A stretch of DNA of 64,000 nt, taken from NCBI GenBank assembly GCA_932521035.1, contig OW051496.1, positions 2,666,001 through 2,730,000 on the forward strand. Reading direction: 5' to 3'. This DNA is from Oscheius dolichura (Eukaryota > Nematoda > Chromadorea > Rhabditida > Rhabditidae). The position numbers were made by a program, and so were the translations under genes. Positions 46,851 through 57,201 of this stretch are shown in pieces (the first letter of the stretch is position 1; each line of letters begins with the position of its first letter). Under the pieces are notes generated by a model. That model searched no databases and was not told the DNA's origin. It worked only from the letters and a program-made list of their open reading frames with translations.

Positions 46851-49118
46851 CGTAACGCAGGGCGCCCGGGAGTTTGACCCTGTATGGAGTTCGAGGCCAA
46901 AGTTGTCATTAGGTGGGGATAACCAGGGTAATATATCGGTTAAGGTGAGAAGAAACGGGGGATGGCGGTGTGCCCCGTTCGGCCAGTTCGTTGACCGAAA
47001 GGTAAATAAACTGAACGGGGGACAGCCGGGGAGAGACAGAGACACAAACTCGAGTGCCATGCTCATGTTATTTTGAAAAAGAGTTTTCACCTCTTTTCTT
47101 GCTCAACATTCTCGGTTTTTTTCTTCCGTTTCGGCGGTTTTATTTAACCTTTTCTTTGCCAATTGCTTTAGTTGTATTATTACCCATCCCAGTTAGGAAA
47201 AAATCATTTTTAGCTTCAGTTTCTGATGAAATATGGAATTCCACTATATTTTTGAGAATTTCTCTCAATTTACCTCCCATTTCCTTCCAAAATCCGTTCC
47301 TGTTTCCTCGGAAAACAGCTGTTTGTTGACTTTTCATGTGAGTCATTTCTCCTTTGCCGAGGTAGATTTTTATTTTATGCTTTGCCGAATTTATAAAATC
47401 CACTTGGAATCAAATAGTCTGGTTTCAAATTTTCCGGTCAATAATCTGAAATATTCGATCTTTTGTCTTCTTCCAATCGGGTCATGGTTTTATCATTATT
47501 TTCAGTGAGAATAAGGGTTAAAATAAACAAAAGTCTAGCGATCATCAGATTTGACCTTTTCCTTTTTTTTCTGTTTCTTGGTAACGATAAAACTCTTTTG
47601 CACTCTAATTGAGCTGTAATTGTTCGCAAGTTCACTTTACAATGATTCACAACGCTTATAAACAGTCCGAAGTCGCATTGTCTCCAATTTGTTTGCTCCT
47701 ATTATAACCTAGTCTTTCTCTTCTCCGATGACGGGGCTACCTACCTAGATTAATCGAGAAATAAAAGCCTGTTATGATCAGGGGAAGTACCTCGAAGGCG
47801 GTATTTCCCAATATTTTGAACGAAATTTCAATTGGAGTTGGCTAAATGGGAGCCTTTTTTAAAAATGTTTTTCTGCTTCATTGAATTGATAAAATGTATT
47901 GATCAAACCTGTTACAATACTGGACCTTAGGTTAGAAGTGCTGTGAGAGAGGAGGTGTACTATCAGCCTGATAGTCCATTGTGAAAACTTTTCCGGCAGG
48001 ATTCTTTTCAGTATAGCCCAAAAGCTACCGTATGACGGGCAGAGGACCAAAAGAAAGCGGCGAAAGGCTCCTAAAGTCGGTGTTTTATCCATATTTTAAC
48101 TGAAATTGTTCAGAACTCTAGGCCCCGTCGATCTTGAGCAAGATATTCCCCGATCTTCTGGAAGTATTCCTTTTTGTGTTTCTCTCAAATGAAAAAATCT
48201 ACTTGAAACCCAGTAGAGCAGTGTAAAAGTTCCACAGTTTATAATGTTTTGCAAATTCCTATAAAAGATCTGAATATGACCCTGTGTTGATGTCGCTTCA
48301 TTTATTTCTTGTCCAACTATCCCCCTTCTTTTCCAATATTATTATAGTATATTCAGTGCTGTATATTGGCTTTGTCCAGGGTGGAAATGCGTCCAATTTG
48401 AACCGGATAAAAGCTTGATGCTGCGGGATTTCACCTCTATTTTGGGTAAAAATCCATAAAAATACAAGGTATTCCCTTGATTTGCGAAATTATTTCCCTT
48501 TACGTTTTCTGTAAATTATAAAAATCCGCTTGGAATTCATCGATCAATCTAGGCAACGATTTCGCCGAATTTTACAGTTTCACAGCCTTCTTAAATAATC
48601 TGAACAACAATTACCCTAATGCTACGATTTCCTTGCTTTTTGTACCCACTAATATTCCCCCTCCCCCGGCGGGCAGACCGAGATATGGAGTGTATACGGA
48701 AGGAAGGAACTTTGAACGTTCTTCTCTGCCGTGTCCGTCGGTCTTATCGCAGACTCTCGTGTGCATTCTCCCCCCAGATAAGTGGACAATGTTTTGCCCC
48801 GTGTCCTGCCGGAGAGACCTTCTCATTTCCCTGTTTATAATCTCCTTTTTCTCCAGTTGACTCTAGTTGGTGTTCACTCAATTTTACACCCGTTTTACAC
48901 CACTGACCACGTCCTGTTAGTAGTAATAATGGGCCGTGTCACTTTCTGGTTCTTCTGGGGGCAGGGTGGAACGATTCTTTGGCGGAAACTGAAACATACA
49001 TGGTTCAGGGCCGAGCGCTCATCGCAGAGTCCCAGAAGAATCCAAAATGTTATCTTCGTTTGCCCGAAATAAGCGTGTAATTACGGGCTCCTCTCATTTG
49101 TAGACTCTGGTAGATCCG
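46851..49118. other. Gene-poor interval 5
   Basis: It is AT-rich with small frames lacking domain signatures. Near 48.7-48.85 kb the sequence is more GC-rich and open in several frames, but nothing is recognisable. No RNA gene is seen. Confidence 0.4.
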
Positions 49119-49221
49119 CGCGCCCGCACCCATAATATCTCGGCAGCTTTAGGAAAAGGCAAGCGCGTGCGCCCTGATACCAGGAGGGTGCGCTGCCGAG
49201 ACTTTACGGGTGCGGCGCGCG
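49119..49221. mobile_element. CTCGGCAG hairpin element, copy 4
   Basis: The left arm GCGCGCCCGCACCCATAATA (then TCTCGGCAGC) and the right arm GCTGCCGAGACTTTACGGGT (then GCGGCGCGCG) pair around a loop of about 40 bases rich in GCGC. It is the best-conserved pair in the window. Confidence 0.78.
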
Positions 49222-50627
49222 AAATCTCCTGAAGGTTCAATGCGGTATTTCGGTCGATGTTTAGCTTATTCTGCCCAATTTTCCATAAAATTATCGTCTT
49301 CCCCGAAGAAATCTTTACTGTGATGGTGCAAAACAAGAGAACGGCACTCTAATAATGCCAAGATAATCTTACCCAATCTAAAAAAGGTATCTTGAAACAT
49401 AGAGAAAGTACTCTTTTACCTTTCATTCAATGACGGATGACATCCCCTGAATCTAAGTACCGTAACCGAAAATCCTTTTTGAGCCCTTACTATGAAAATC
49501 AAATAGTATGAAGCTATAACCAATCCGATATTCTGGTTTGCTTTCTGCCTAATGCTAGCGGTTATCCCGATGCTGTATCCCCCTTACAATTGTTCCCAGC
49601 GAACATTTTAATACCTACTGAAAACACTATCCGGACCCTAATTCACTAGAGATAGAGAACTTCTAGACCTATGAGAATTCCGCTATCGTACTTCACCGCT
49701 TCTATGATCCGGGAAAATGAACACCTGTTCCTTCATACAGAAAGTGAACCCCGTCAATTTCAGTGCTCTCCTAATATTTTTGTTTATAAAGGCGTACGTT
49801 GAAATATCCAATACAACTTTTCCCAACTAATGAATCAATCCCAAAACATAATGGAAAGCACTGTATGGGCCCTAATTCCTCTAATAAAACGAGATAGCTT
49901 TATTGAATGAAATACCGCCGAGAGACTTCCTTGTAATGTTCTACAACGGGTAGAAGTAGCTTCAAAACTGGTAGGATCCGCTACAGTAACCCAGAATCCT
50001 TTGAGCTGGGCGGATCCAAATAGGCTCTTCCACGAGAAAGAAACGCATACCAAGCGCTTGTGCTGATATTTTGGCTTGTTTTCATTACATCAGCTTTCGA
50101 TTGAAACCGTGTTATTACCAGTATATCCCTTCCCAGCTAATGAAGTCGCCCCGAAACATAATCAACCCCTTATCCTCTCGCTTGACCTCTTATTCTCTCC
50201 ATGTTCCCCCTCCAATATATTACAGATTATACCGACAGAGAGGACTAGGTGGTTTGATTCCCCGCGAAAATAATATAGTGACCGCGGTTATCGCTTTCCG
50301 TTATCTTTCGCTTTCAAAGTACAGTAAAGCACAAATAACACGGGGGCACAATAAGTCGACATTACGGGAGGACTCCTAATCGATTGGTTTCATCTTCTCC
50401 ATATAACCATTTTCTTTTATTTTACTTTTTCTCAAAGAAGTCCGGACTTAGTAAACAGGCGAAAAATTGCCTCGCTTTATAATATCAGTAAAACATGTTT
50501 AATGTTATTTACAGAAATTAGCTTCAAGAATAGTTGAAAATCTTCTCCTGGCCTTTCAGTCTACTTTCATTTGATTTTCCTCCATTTCTATCTCTCCTTC
50601 CCAGATTTTATTTAATTTTTAGAAGAA
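49222..50627. other. Upstream region of the fatty-acid transport gene
   Basis: No exon is recognised in these 1.4 kb. They end with TTTAATTTTTAG six bases before the FATP start codon, a likely trans-splice acceptor, so the promoter lies somewhere upstream. No TATA-like or other defined element can be argued. Confidence 0.4.
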
Positions 50628-53600
50628 ATGGAGACGGCCGACACACCGTCGAGGGCCCTCCTCCGGATTGGCTTCTTCGCTGTAACTATGCTCATTCTTG
50701 GAAGGGACTGGTAAGGCTTTGGAGTGTGCTAGAAACTTTAGATGATATTAAAAGGATAACCAAAACAGCGAAAGTAATCCAAGGATCATGAATTCTCTTC
50801 CAAAAGAATCCTGTAGAGGCGCGTTTCTCCCAATTGCTCAAAATTTCTAATGTATGAATAGGCATATTTATAGGAACGAGGTTATTGTTTTTTGATGTTA
50901 TTATTATCTTCGGGGAGATCCATTCCAATCAAAACATTCCCAATCTTTATAAACGACCCAATTTCAGTCTGAAGCAGACCAGAGCTGCCTGGGTTCAGGC
51001 TTTTTGAAATTCCGGGTCGGGTCCGGCCTCTCCAAAAATTTCGGATCAGACCCTATCATTTTTCGGTCCAGTTCTGGCTTTTGTGGCTACAAATATCGAA
51101 AATTTCGATTCTAAACCCCCGGTCCGGGTTTTTAACGACTTCTGGCCAGAATTTTTGGTCCCAAACGGTATCTGCAGTTTTTTTTCCGAGCCGAGTGAAC
51201 CGGCCGGTTTTCTGTCCGGTTCCATGCACCCCCAGGTAGACTAAAGACATCAGTAAGCGACAGATTGTCTCTCTAAATAATTGCTACATTTGAATGGGAG
51301 GCGAAATCTAAAAATAATGCATTTCATAGCGTCCATATATCGATAGCCAAATGAATTTCTAGTATATTTTTCCAGTAGAGACGATAATGTTCTGCCCTCG
51401 TGTTCCAATATTTCTACAAAAAAATCTTAATTTTACTCAACTGACCCCATTAGGAGCGCTCAAACTTTTTAGCCGAGATAATTCTATAAAAGGGATTATT
51501 TCAGTCAACAATTTGTATCAATAACGTGGATGATGACGTAAAAATGCTGATCATTCAAATATTTTTGCCGTTCCCAATATAAAAACTGAACCAAGATTAT
51601 CGTTAGATCTAAAGGGAATCTCATTAGCCGGTCTTTCCAGTTGTAGAAATATTCCCTGTCGGTCTCTAATAATCCCTTTCCAGGTGGTGGCTATGTGCGT
51701 CTATCTATTTCCTCTACCGCCTCGCCCAATTACCATACTTCGATAAAGTTAGGCAAACCGTCAAACGTGATCTAAAGTGAGTTTTTCTTTTTTTAGTTTT
51801 CTCTTTTACAATATAATGGGCTAACTACGGGTGACCTTCAATATAATAAGAACTCACTCCCATATTAATAAAATAACAAAAAGAGACGCGGGCCTGGCCG
51901 AAATCTGCCATAAACGGACGATGGTAGTCAAAGAATTGCTGACTCACCGCTTTTTGACTTGTCTTGTATCTTTTATTTTTTTTCCTACGGGATACATAGC
52001 AGAAATCTTTCCGATTCCATAACTTTTAACCATTCCTCGGAACATTTTATGGCCGAATTTTAAAATTGTGATAAAAGAACCTTTTTGTCTGTATTTTTAC
52101 TGTTATTGCATGCCTATTTGGACCAGAATGTTTCAAATATTTCGATTTTTGGCTAACGTCGCCTTCTTTCAGAGGTCTCTACACTCTTATCAAAGTCAAA
52201 TGGGAGATTCGTAAACGCCTCAACGCGAACCAGCCCCTCCATCAGATTTTCCTCGAACAGTTGCGGAAACATCCTCATAAATTGGCCTGTATCGAAATCG
52301 AAACGGGCAGGAAGGTGACATATCTGGAATTGAACAAGCTCATGAACAAATATGCCAACTTCTTCGACGCTGAAGGCTACAAGAACGGCGACGTCGTCTC
52401 CCTCTTCATGGAGAATGGCATCGACTTCTTTGCCATTTGGTTGGGACTGTCGAAAGTGAGTAGGGACAGTCCTTTTGGGCTTAGAAAATACGCCTCGTTT
52501 TCTTGAACACGAGGATATGTTTATTTTTGAATTTGGAGGTCCGGCCCACGAGATAAATGCAATTTTCCCAATGAAAACGGGATTTTGGTTCCCGAAACGA
52601 CTGTTTCTGAAAATTTCCACCTTTCAGATCGGCGTCGTCTCGGCCTTTATCAATTCAAATCTCAAATTGGAGCCCCTGGCCCATTCCATCCGGGTAGCCA
52701 GCTCCAAGTCCATCCTTACCTCGCCAGGCCTCCTGCCAAGTGAGTCACCCTCTTTTTTTGCTTTACGGCCCCTTTATGATATCTTCTCCATTATTTTGGG
52801 TAATTATTCAGCAAAATACGAGGGTTTAGATTTGAATTCTGTCTTCGACGCGGGTCTTCTTCCCCGCGGCGAACAGACAGTCTTCTTAAATGCTGGGGAA
52901 AGTAAAGAACACAGAATATTGGAAGCCGAACTGGCGAATGTCAGCGACACGGAGCCCAGGGATCGAGGAATCCACTTCCAAAGTGAGTTAGACCTGTTTT
53001 ATTAGGGGGAATGGGAATAATTGGCGTGAAAAATGTATCAGGATTATCATAAAAAGAAGCTTCTTCAGAATTATTACTGGCCTTCAGGTAAAAGTTTTAG
53101 TATAATGATACATAACGATCACTGTGGGTAATGCTGTAAATTACCCTAGTTTTTCTAATTGGCGCGAAAATAAGAGAAAAATATAGTCCCTTTGCAACCT
53201 CCAATTTTTTTCCAACCGTGACCATTTGGTACTTTGGAGAACAGAAAAGCCGGAATATCAAATTCACACTGAGAATCAGGCAACTTTTGCTTTCTCCGGT
53301 GAAAGACTATGGCTTTTACACGTATACGTAATGACGCCATCTCGTCTAAAAATACATTTTTCTCACTAATTCATTTTTCTTTTGTAACCATCAAAATTAT
53401 TATTGACTGAACTTTTAGTTTCACTTATATCCACCTCTCAACATTGAAAATTCGATGTTTTCATAATTGGTTCCATCCCCCGAAATTCCCGAGGTTCTCT
53501 GTAAATTACCCGGTTCCAGATGTCCTCTGCTATATCTACACCTCGGGAACAACGGGCAATCCGAAGCCGGCGGTGATCAAGCACTTCCGCTACTATTGGA

Positions 53601-55823
53601 TCGCGATGGGAGCCGGACAGGCCTTCGGTCTCCGGCCCGACGACGTCATCTACATCACGATGCCCCTCTATCACTCGGCGGCCGGCATCATGGGAATCGG
53701 CAGCTGCATCGTGTTGGGAACCACGGCCGTCATCCGGAAGAAGTTCTCGGCCAGTAATTTCTGGAAGGACTGCGTCAAGTACAACTGCACTGCCAGCCAG
53801 TATATTGGAGAGATTTGCCGGTATTTTTAGAACTTTGGGGAGGAAAAGACGGCGAATTTCAGATATCTACTGGCACAGAAACCGTGTGATGAGGAGAACA
53901 AGCACAAAGTGAGAATGATGTGGGGAAATGGACTCCGCGGGGAGATATGGCCGGAGTTTGTCAGACGATTCGGGATAGAGAGGATCGGAGAACTCTACGG
54001 ATCGACCGAGGGAAACTCCAATATTGGTAGGTCGGGAACATTGTAAAAGGAAATTGAGAGAAGGATCATGTGAAATTGGAAGGCAAACCTTATGATAAGC
54101 ACGGGAAACAAAAAAAAAAAGGTTTTATAGCCAAAGTAAAGCAGAGTTTTTTTACAATTTTTCTATCAAGGAATTTACTTGAAATTGTGTTGAGACACTA
54201 CTCAAAATTGGGAAAGTATCCTTATAACCAGGGACATAAAACCTAAACATTTTGGAATTTCTTCGAAAAAACAGATGAACAGTACTATCTATTCATTTAT
54301 TCATATTTGACGGAAACCGAAGCCATCTTATAACTTTTTGTGGGATCTTCATGAATGCTAGCAACTTTTGAAATTCTCCAGCTTTAAATTGTGGCCGAAA
54401 CTTACAAAAATCCAGATACAGAATCCAATTTCCTCTATTTTCAGTGAATTTGGACAACCACGTCGGTTCCTGCGGCTTCTTCCCGATCTATCCGTTGATC
54501 ACCGGTCTGTATCCCATCCGCCTGCTCAAAGTTGACGACGAAACCGGGGAATTGATCCGTGACCCGGTATTTCCCCTTCAACTGAATAGAAATAACCGGG
54601 AAATCTTTAGAAGACGGGTCTGTGTGTCTCGTGCCGGCCGGGAGAAATCGGAGAGATGGTCGGCCTGATCAAGAACAAAGACCTCCTCCTGAAATTCGAA
54701 GGCTACGTGAACAACAGCGACACACAGAAGAAGATCTACCGGGACGTGTTCGAGAAGGGGGACCAGGTCTTCGCCAGCGGGGATATCCTCTACTGGGACA
54801 ACCTCGGATATCTCTACTTCAAGGACAGGAGGGGAGACACCTTCAGGTACGGTACTTTTCGGGAATCAGACCCAAATAATGGAAAGGCTACGTTATGATT
54901 TTTGCAATAAAGAGCGAAGACAAAGAACCTTCAATTCCATCAATTTGACCAGCACCCGCACCCATAAAATCTCGGCAGCAGAATTATTTTTTACTGGGCG
55001 CGCGCTTGCCTTCAAGACCGCCGTGCTGCCGAGTCTTTACGTGTGCGGGCGCGTGGGAGAAGCGAAAACCCCCTGACGATTTTTCCATGTTTTGGACTAT
55101 CATCTACCATGCTGATTGATTCTCCGAGTAGATTTACTGTTCCCCTTTTTTCAGATGGAAAGGAGAGAACGTCTCAACGACGGAAGTGGAAGGAATCCTC
55201 CAACCGGTGATGAGTGTCGAGGATGCTACCGTATACGGAGTGGAAGTCGGTAAAAATGAAGGACGAGCCGGGATGGCGGGAATCGTTCTCAATTCGGATG
55301 TCAACGAAGAGGTTTTCCCATTTCTTTCCTTCAAAATAATGTAAAACTGCAGGAATTCCTGAAAGAGATCGGCGACCGGCTGACGGCCAACCTGGCCAGC
55401 TACGCCGTCCCCGTATTCATTCGTCTATGTAAAGAAGTCGACCGGACGGGAACATTCAAGTTGAAGAAGATCGATCTACAGAAACAGGGCTTCGACCTGG
55501 CCAAGTGTAACGGCGACAAGGTAAGGAAAACGGGCAAAACATAAACAAAACGGCCAATTTCGGGTGCGCTCATTTTCGGCGTAGACGGAAGTGTCGGGTG
55601 TTTGTGCCTGTATCTCGGCCATTTCATGATCGATTTCAAAAATTCAAAGACCACCTTGAAGAGCACGCCAAGACGATTCTAATGACCCCACTTACATCTC
55701 ATCCGCCTTGACAAAACAAAATCTGTTCAGATCTTCTACTGGAACGCCGCCAAGAAGGGCTACGAACGCCTCGACGAACAAATGCAACGGGACATCGAGA
55801 CGGGTGTCTACAACCGACTCTAG
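50628..55823 (+). CDS. Long-chain fatty-acid transport protein / very-long-chain acyl-CoA synthetase (SLC27A/FATP)
   Basis: Twelve exons (50628-50710, 51684-51776, 52173-52455, 52628-52739, 52812-52982, 53520-53820, 53863-54026, 54445-54566, 54611-54846, 55155-55311, 55353-55520, 55731-55823) join in perfect phase to 660 residues, the normal FATP length. The N-terminus has a membrane segment ([23 protein letters not shown]). The AMP-binding motif is [18 protein letters not shown], followed by [21 protein letters not shown] and the FATP signature [20 protein letters not shown]. Near the C-terminus is [20 protein letters not shown]. These enzymes sit in ER and plasma membranes and trap fatty acids as CoA thioesters. 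Similarity is greatest to the FATP1/FATP4 branch. Several introns contain repeat insertions. Confidence 0.94.
51000..51240. repeat. Degenerate CCGG-rich repeat in FATP intron 1
   Basis: Short related words (GGGTCGGGTCCGG, GGTCCGGGTTTTT, GAACCGGCCGGTTTTC, CTGTCCGGTTCC) recur over 240 bases, unlike the AT-rich flanks. It is a low-complexity non-coding repeat. A faint relative is near 4235-4265. Confidence 0.4.
53155..53300 (+). repeat. Dispersed repeat in FATP intron 5
   Basis: It shares GACCATTTGGTACTTTGGAG, then AACAGAAAAGCCGGAAT and CAGGCAACTTTTGCT, with the element at 1515-1645. The host intron is 52983-53519. Confidence 0.5.
54952..55057. mobile_element. CTCGGCAG hairpin element, copy 5 (FATP intron 9)
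   Basis: The left arm GCACCCGCACCCATAAAATC (then TCGGCAGCA) and the right arm TGCTGCCGAGTCTTTACGTG (then TGCGGGCGCG) pair within the intron at 54847-55154. The gene remains intact because the element is spliced out. Confidence 0.75.
55521..55730 (+). mobile_element. Dispersed GGGCAAAACGCCCA repeat, copy 3 (fills FATP intron 11)
   Basis: Almost the whole 210-base intron is this repeat. ACGGGCAAAACATAAACAAA follows the GTAAGG donor by only a few bases. Then come GGCGTAGACGGAAGTGTCGG, TCTCGGCCATTTC and CAAGACGATTCTAATGA, and the terminal AAAATCTG abuts the TTCAG acceptor. Confidence 0.65.
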
Positions 55824-56509
55824 TCTCCCCTCGTATCCCCTCCCATTCCCTTTTTTGCTCAATTTTATCCGGGTTGTCTCCCTCCCCGTGTGCCATCTCC
55901 CGTCTTTTAACCTTTTCCTTCTCATTCTTCACATTCCAGTCTAAAAACCTCAGATTTTGAAAGATAAATGACGTGTATCAGAAATGTCTCTTTACAGTGC
56001 AATATAAGTACTACTGCATTTATTATGTCTGGTAAACAAAATGAACTTTTATGGAATATTTTGTCCGCGTTGACCGCGTTGTTCGCTTCTCCGATACGGC
56101 ATCGATTCAGATGGGTTTGATCTTTTGTTTTCAATTACAAATCGTTGTGAAAGAAGTGAAATTAACGATCGGACCAAGATATTTATTCAGGGTAATCATT
56201 CAAAACAGGCGATCTAAATCGACCGACCATCAATTGAGGTGCAACTAGAGAGTTCGAAGTATGCCTTTATACGAAACTTTTCTTTAGGAGGATGTGATGA
56301 AAGAAGCTGCCGGGAGGAAGACACGTAGGAGGAGACTAGGTTTTGTCAGAATTTCCCGTTCCCGTCCGGCAAACGGGATAAATTTTCAGCAGTTCTCGTA
56401 CACGCCCCCCTGCCCGACGTCTACCTTCTGTCAACCAGCACGGCATGCCAGTCTCCCACCTCCACGCACTCGCAAGTAGTAAGTTGTTTCATACCTGTTT
56501 TATATTGTT
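55824..56509. other. FATP 3' flank
   Basis: It contains the FATP 3' UTR and AT-rich sequence. No clear gene or RNA is seen. Confidence 0.4.
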
Positions 56510-56885
56510 TGATACGCGCCCGATATTGTGCGCCCCCGATTTTGCAAAATGGGCGTTTTTGGGCGCCCTTTTTGCTGGGCGCGGATTTTGCTGGGCGCGG
56601 ATTTTGCTGGGCGCGGATTTTGCTGGGCGCGGTTTTTGCTGGGCGCGGTTTTTGCTGGGCGCGGTTTTTGCTGGGCGCGGTTTTTGCTGGGCGCGGATTT
56701 TGCTGGGCGCGGATTTTGCTGGGCGCGCCCGTTTTCGGTCGTAAAACGGGCGTATAAGGGAGTGTCGGACGTTTGTGTCCGTATCTCGGCCATTTCTTGG
56801 TCAATTCCAAAAATTCAAACTGCATCAGGAAGAGGACATCAAGACGATTCTAATGACGCAGGTTGCAGCTCGAAGGAAACTGGCT
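56510..56885 (+). mobile_element. Dispersed GGGCAAAACGCCCA repeat, copy 4, with expanded head
   Basis: The right part (TATCTCGGCCATTTCTTGG, CAAGACGATTCTAATGA) matches the other copies. The head, which is a single GGGCGCGCCC-type palindrome elsewhere, is here replaced by ten 16-base units. Confidence 0.65.
56570..56728 (+). repeat. 16-base minisatellite, ten units
   Basis: The core GCTGGGCGCG starts at 56574 and recurs with an exact 16-base period through 56718. The variable base after GCGCGG is A in the outer units and T in four middle units. Because 16 is not a multiple of 3, all three frames of each strand read the same repeating peptide. The resulting open frames are therefore not evidence of a gene. 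Confidence 0.9.
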
Positions 56886-57201
56886 GACAATGGAAGTACC
56901 CGAACTCGCTCTCGCCGTTTTGGCTGATTTTATGTGTATTAGCCCTATACCAGTGATGTAAAAATACAAAAAATTAGCAGCTATACTGCGGAGGGCGAGG
57001 AGCTAGACCACTTTGAAGGTCAAAACCCTGTTATTTTGACTGATTTTCTCGTCTTCATAACTTTTGATCCTTACACACTAGAAGGCTCCGGTTTGTTTCT
57101 ACATAGTTCCATTCCAGTAATTAGTCCTTCCGCCCTGCCCCTGGAGTCCACTTCCGAAGTACCACCTCCCTTTCTTTCTTATAATACGCGAATCATATAG
57201 T
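56886..57201. other. Spacer before kelch gene 2
   Basis: These 316 AT-rich bases lie downstream of the minus-strand kelch gene, presumably including its 3' UTR. Nothing else is recognised. Confidence 0.4.

Noticed and set aside
56445..56887. Several overlapping open frames of 80-130 codons with repeating GADFAGRGFCWARI-type peptides
   Set aside because: They come from the 16-base array, which is open in every frame. No splice partner or domain supports coding.
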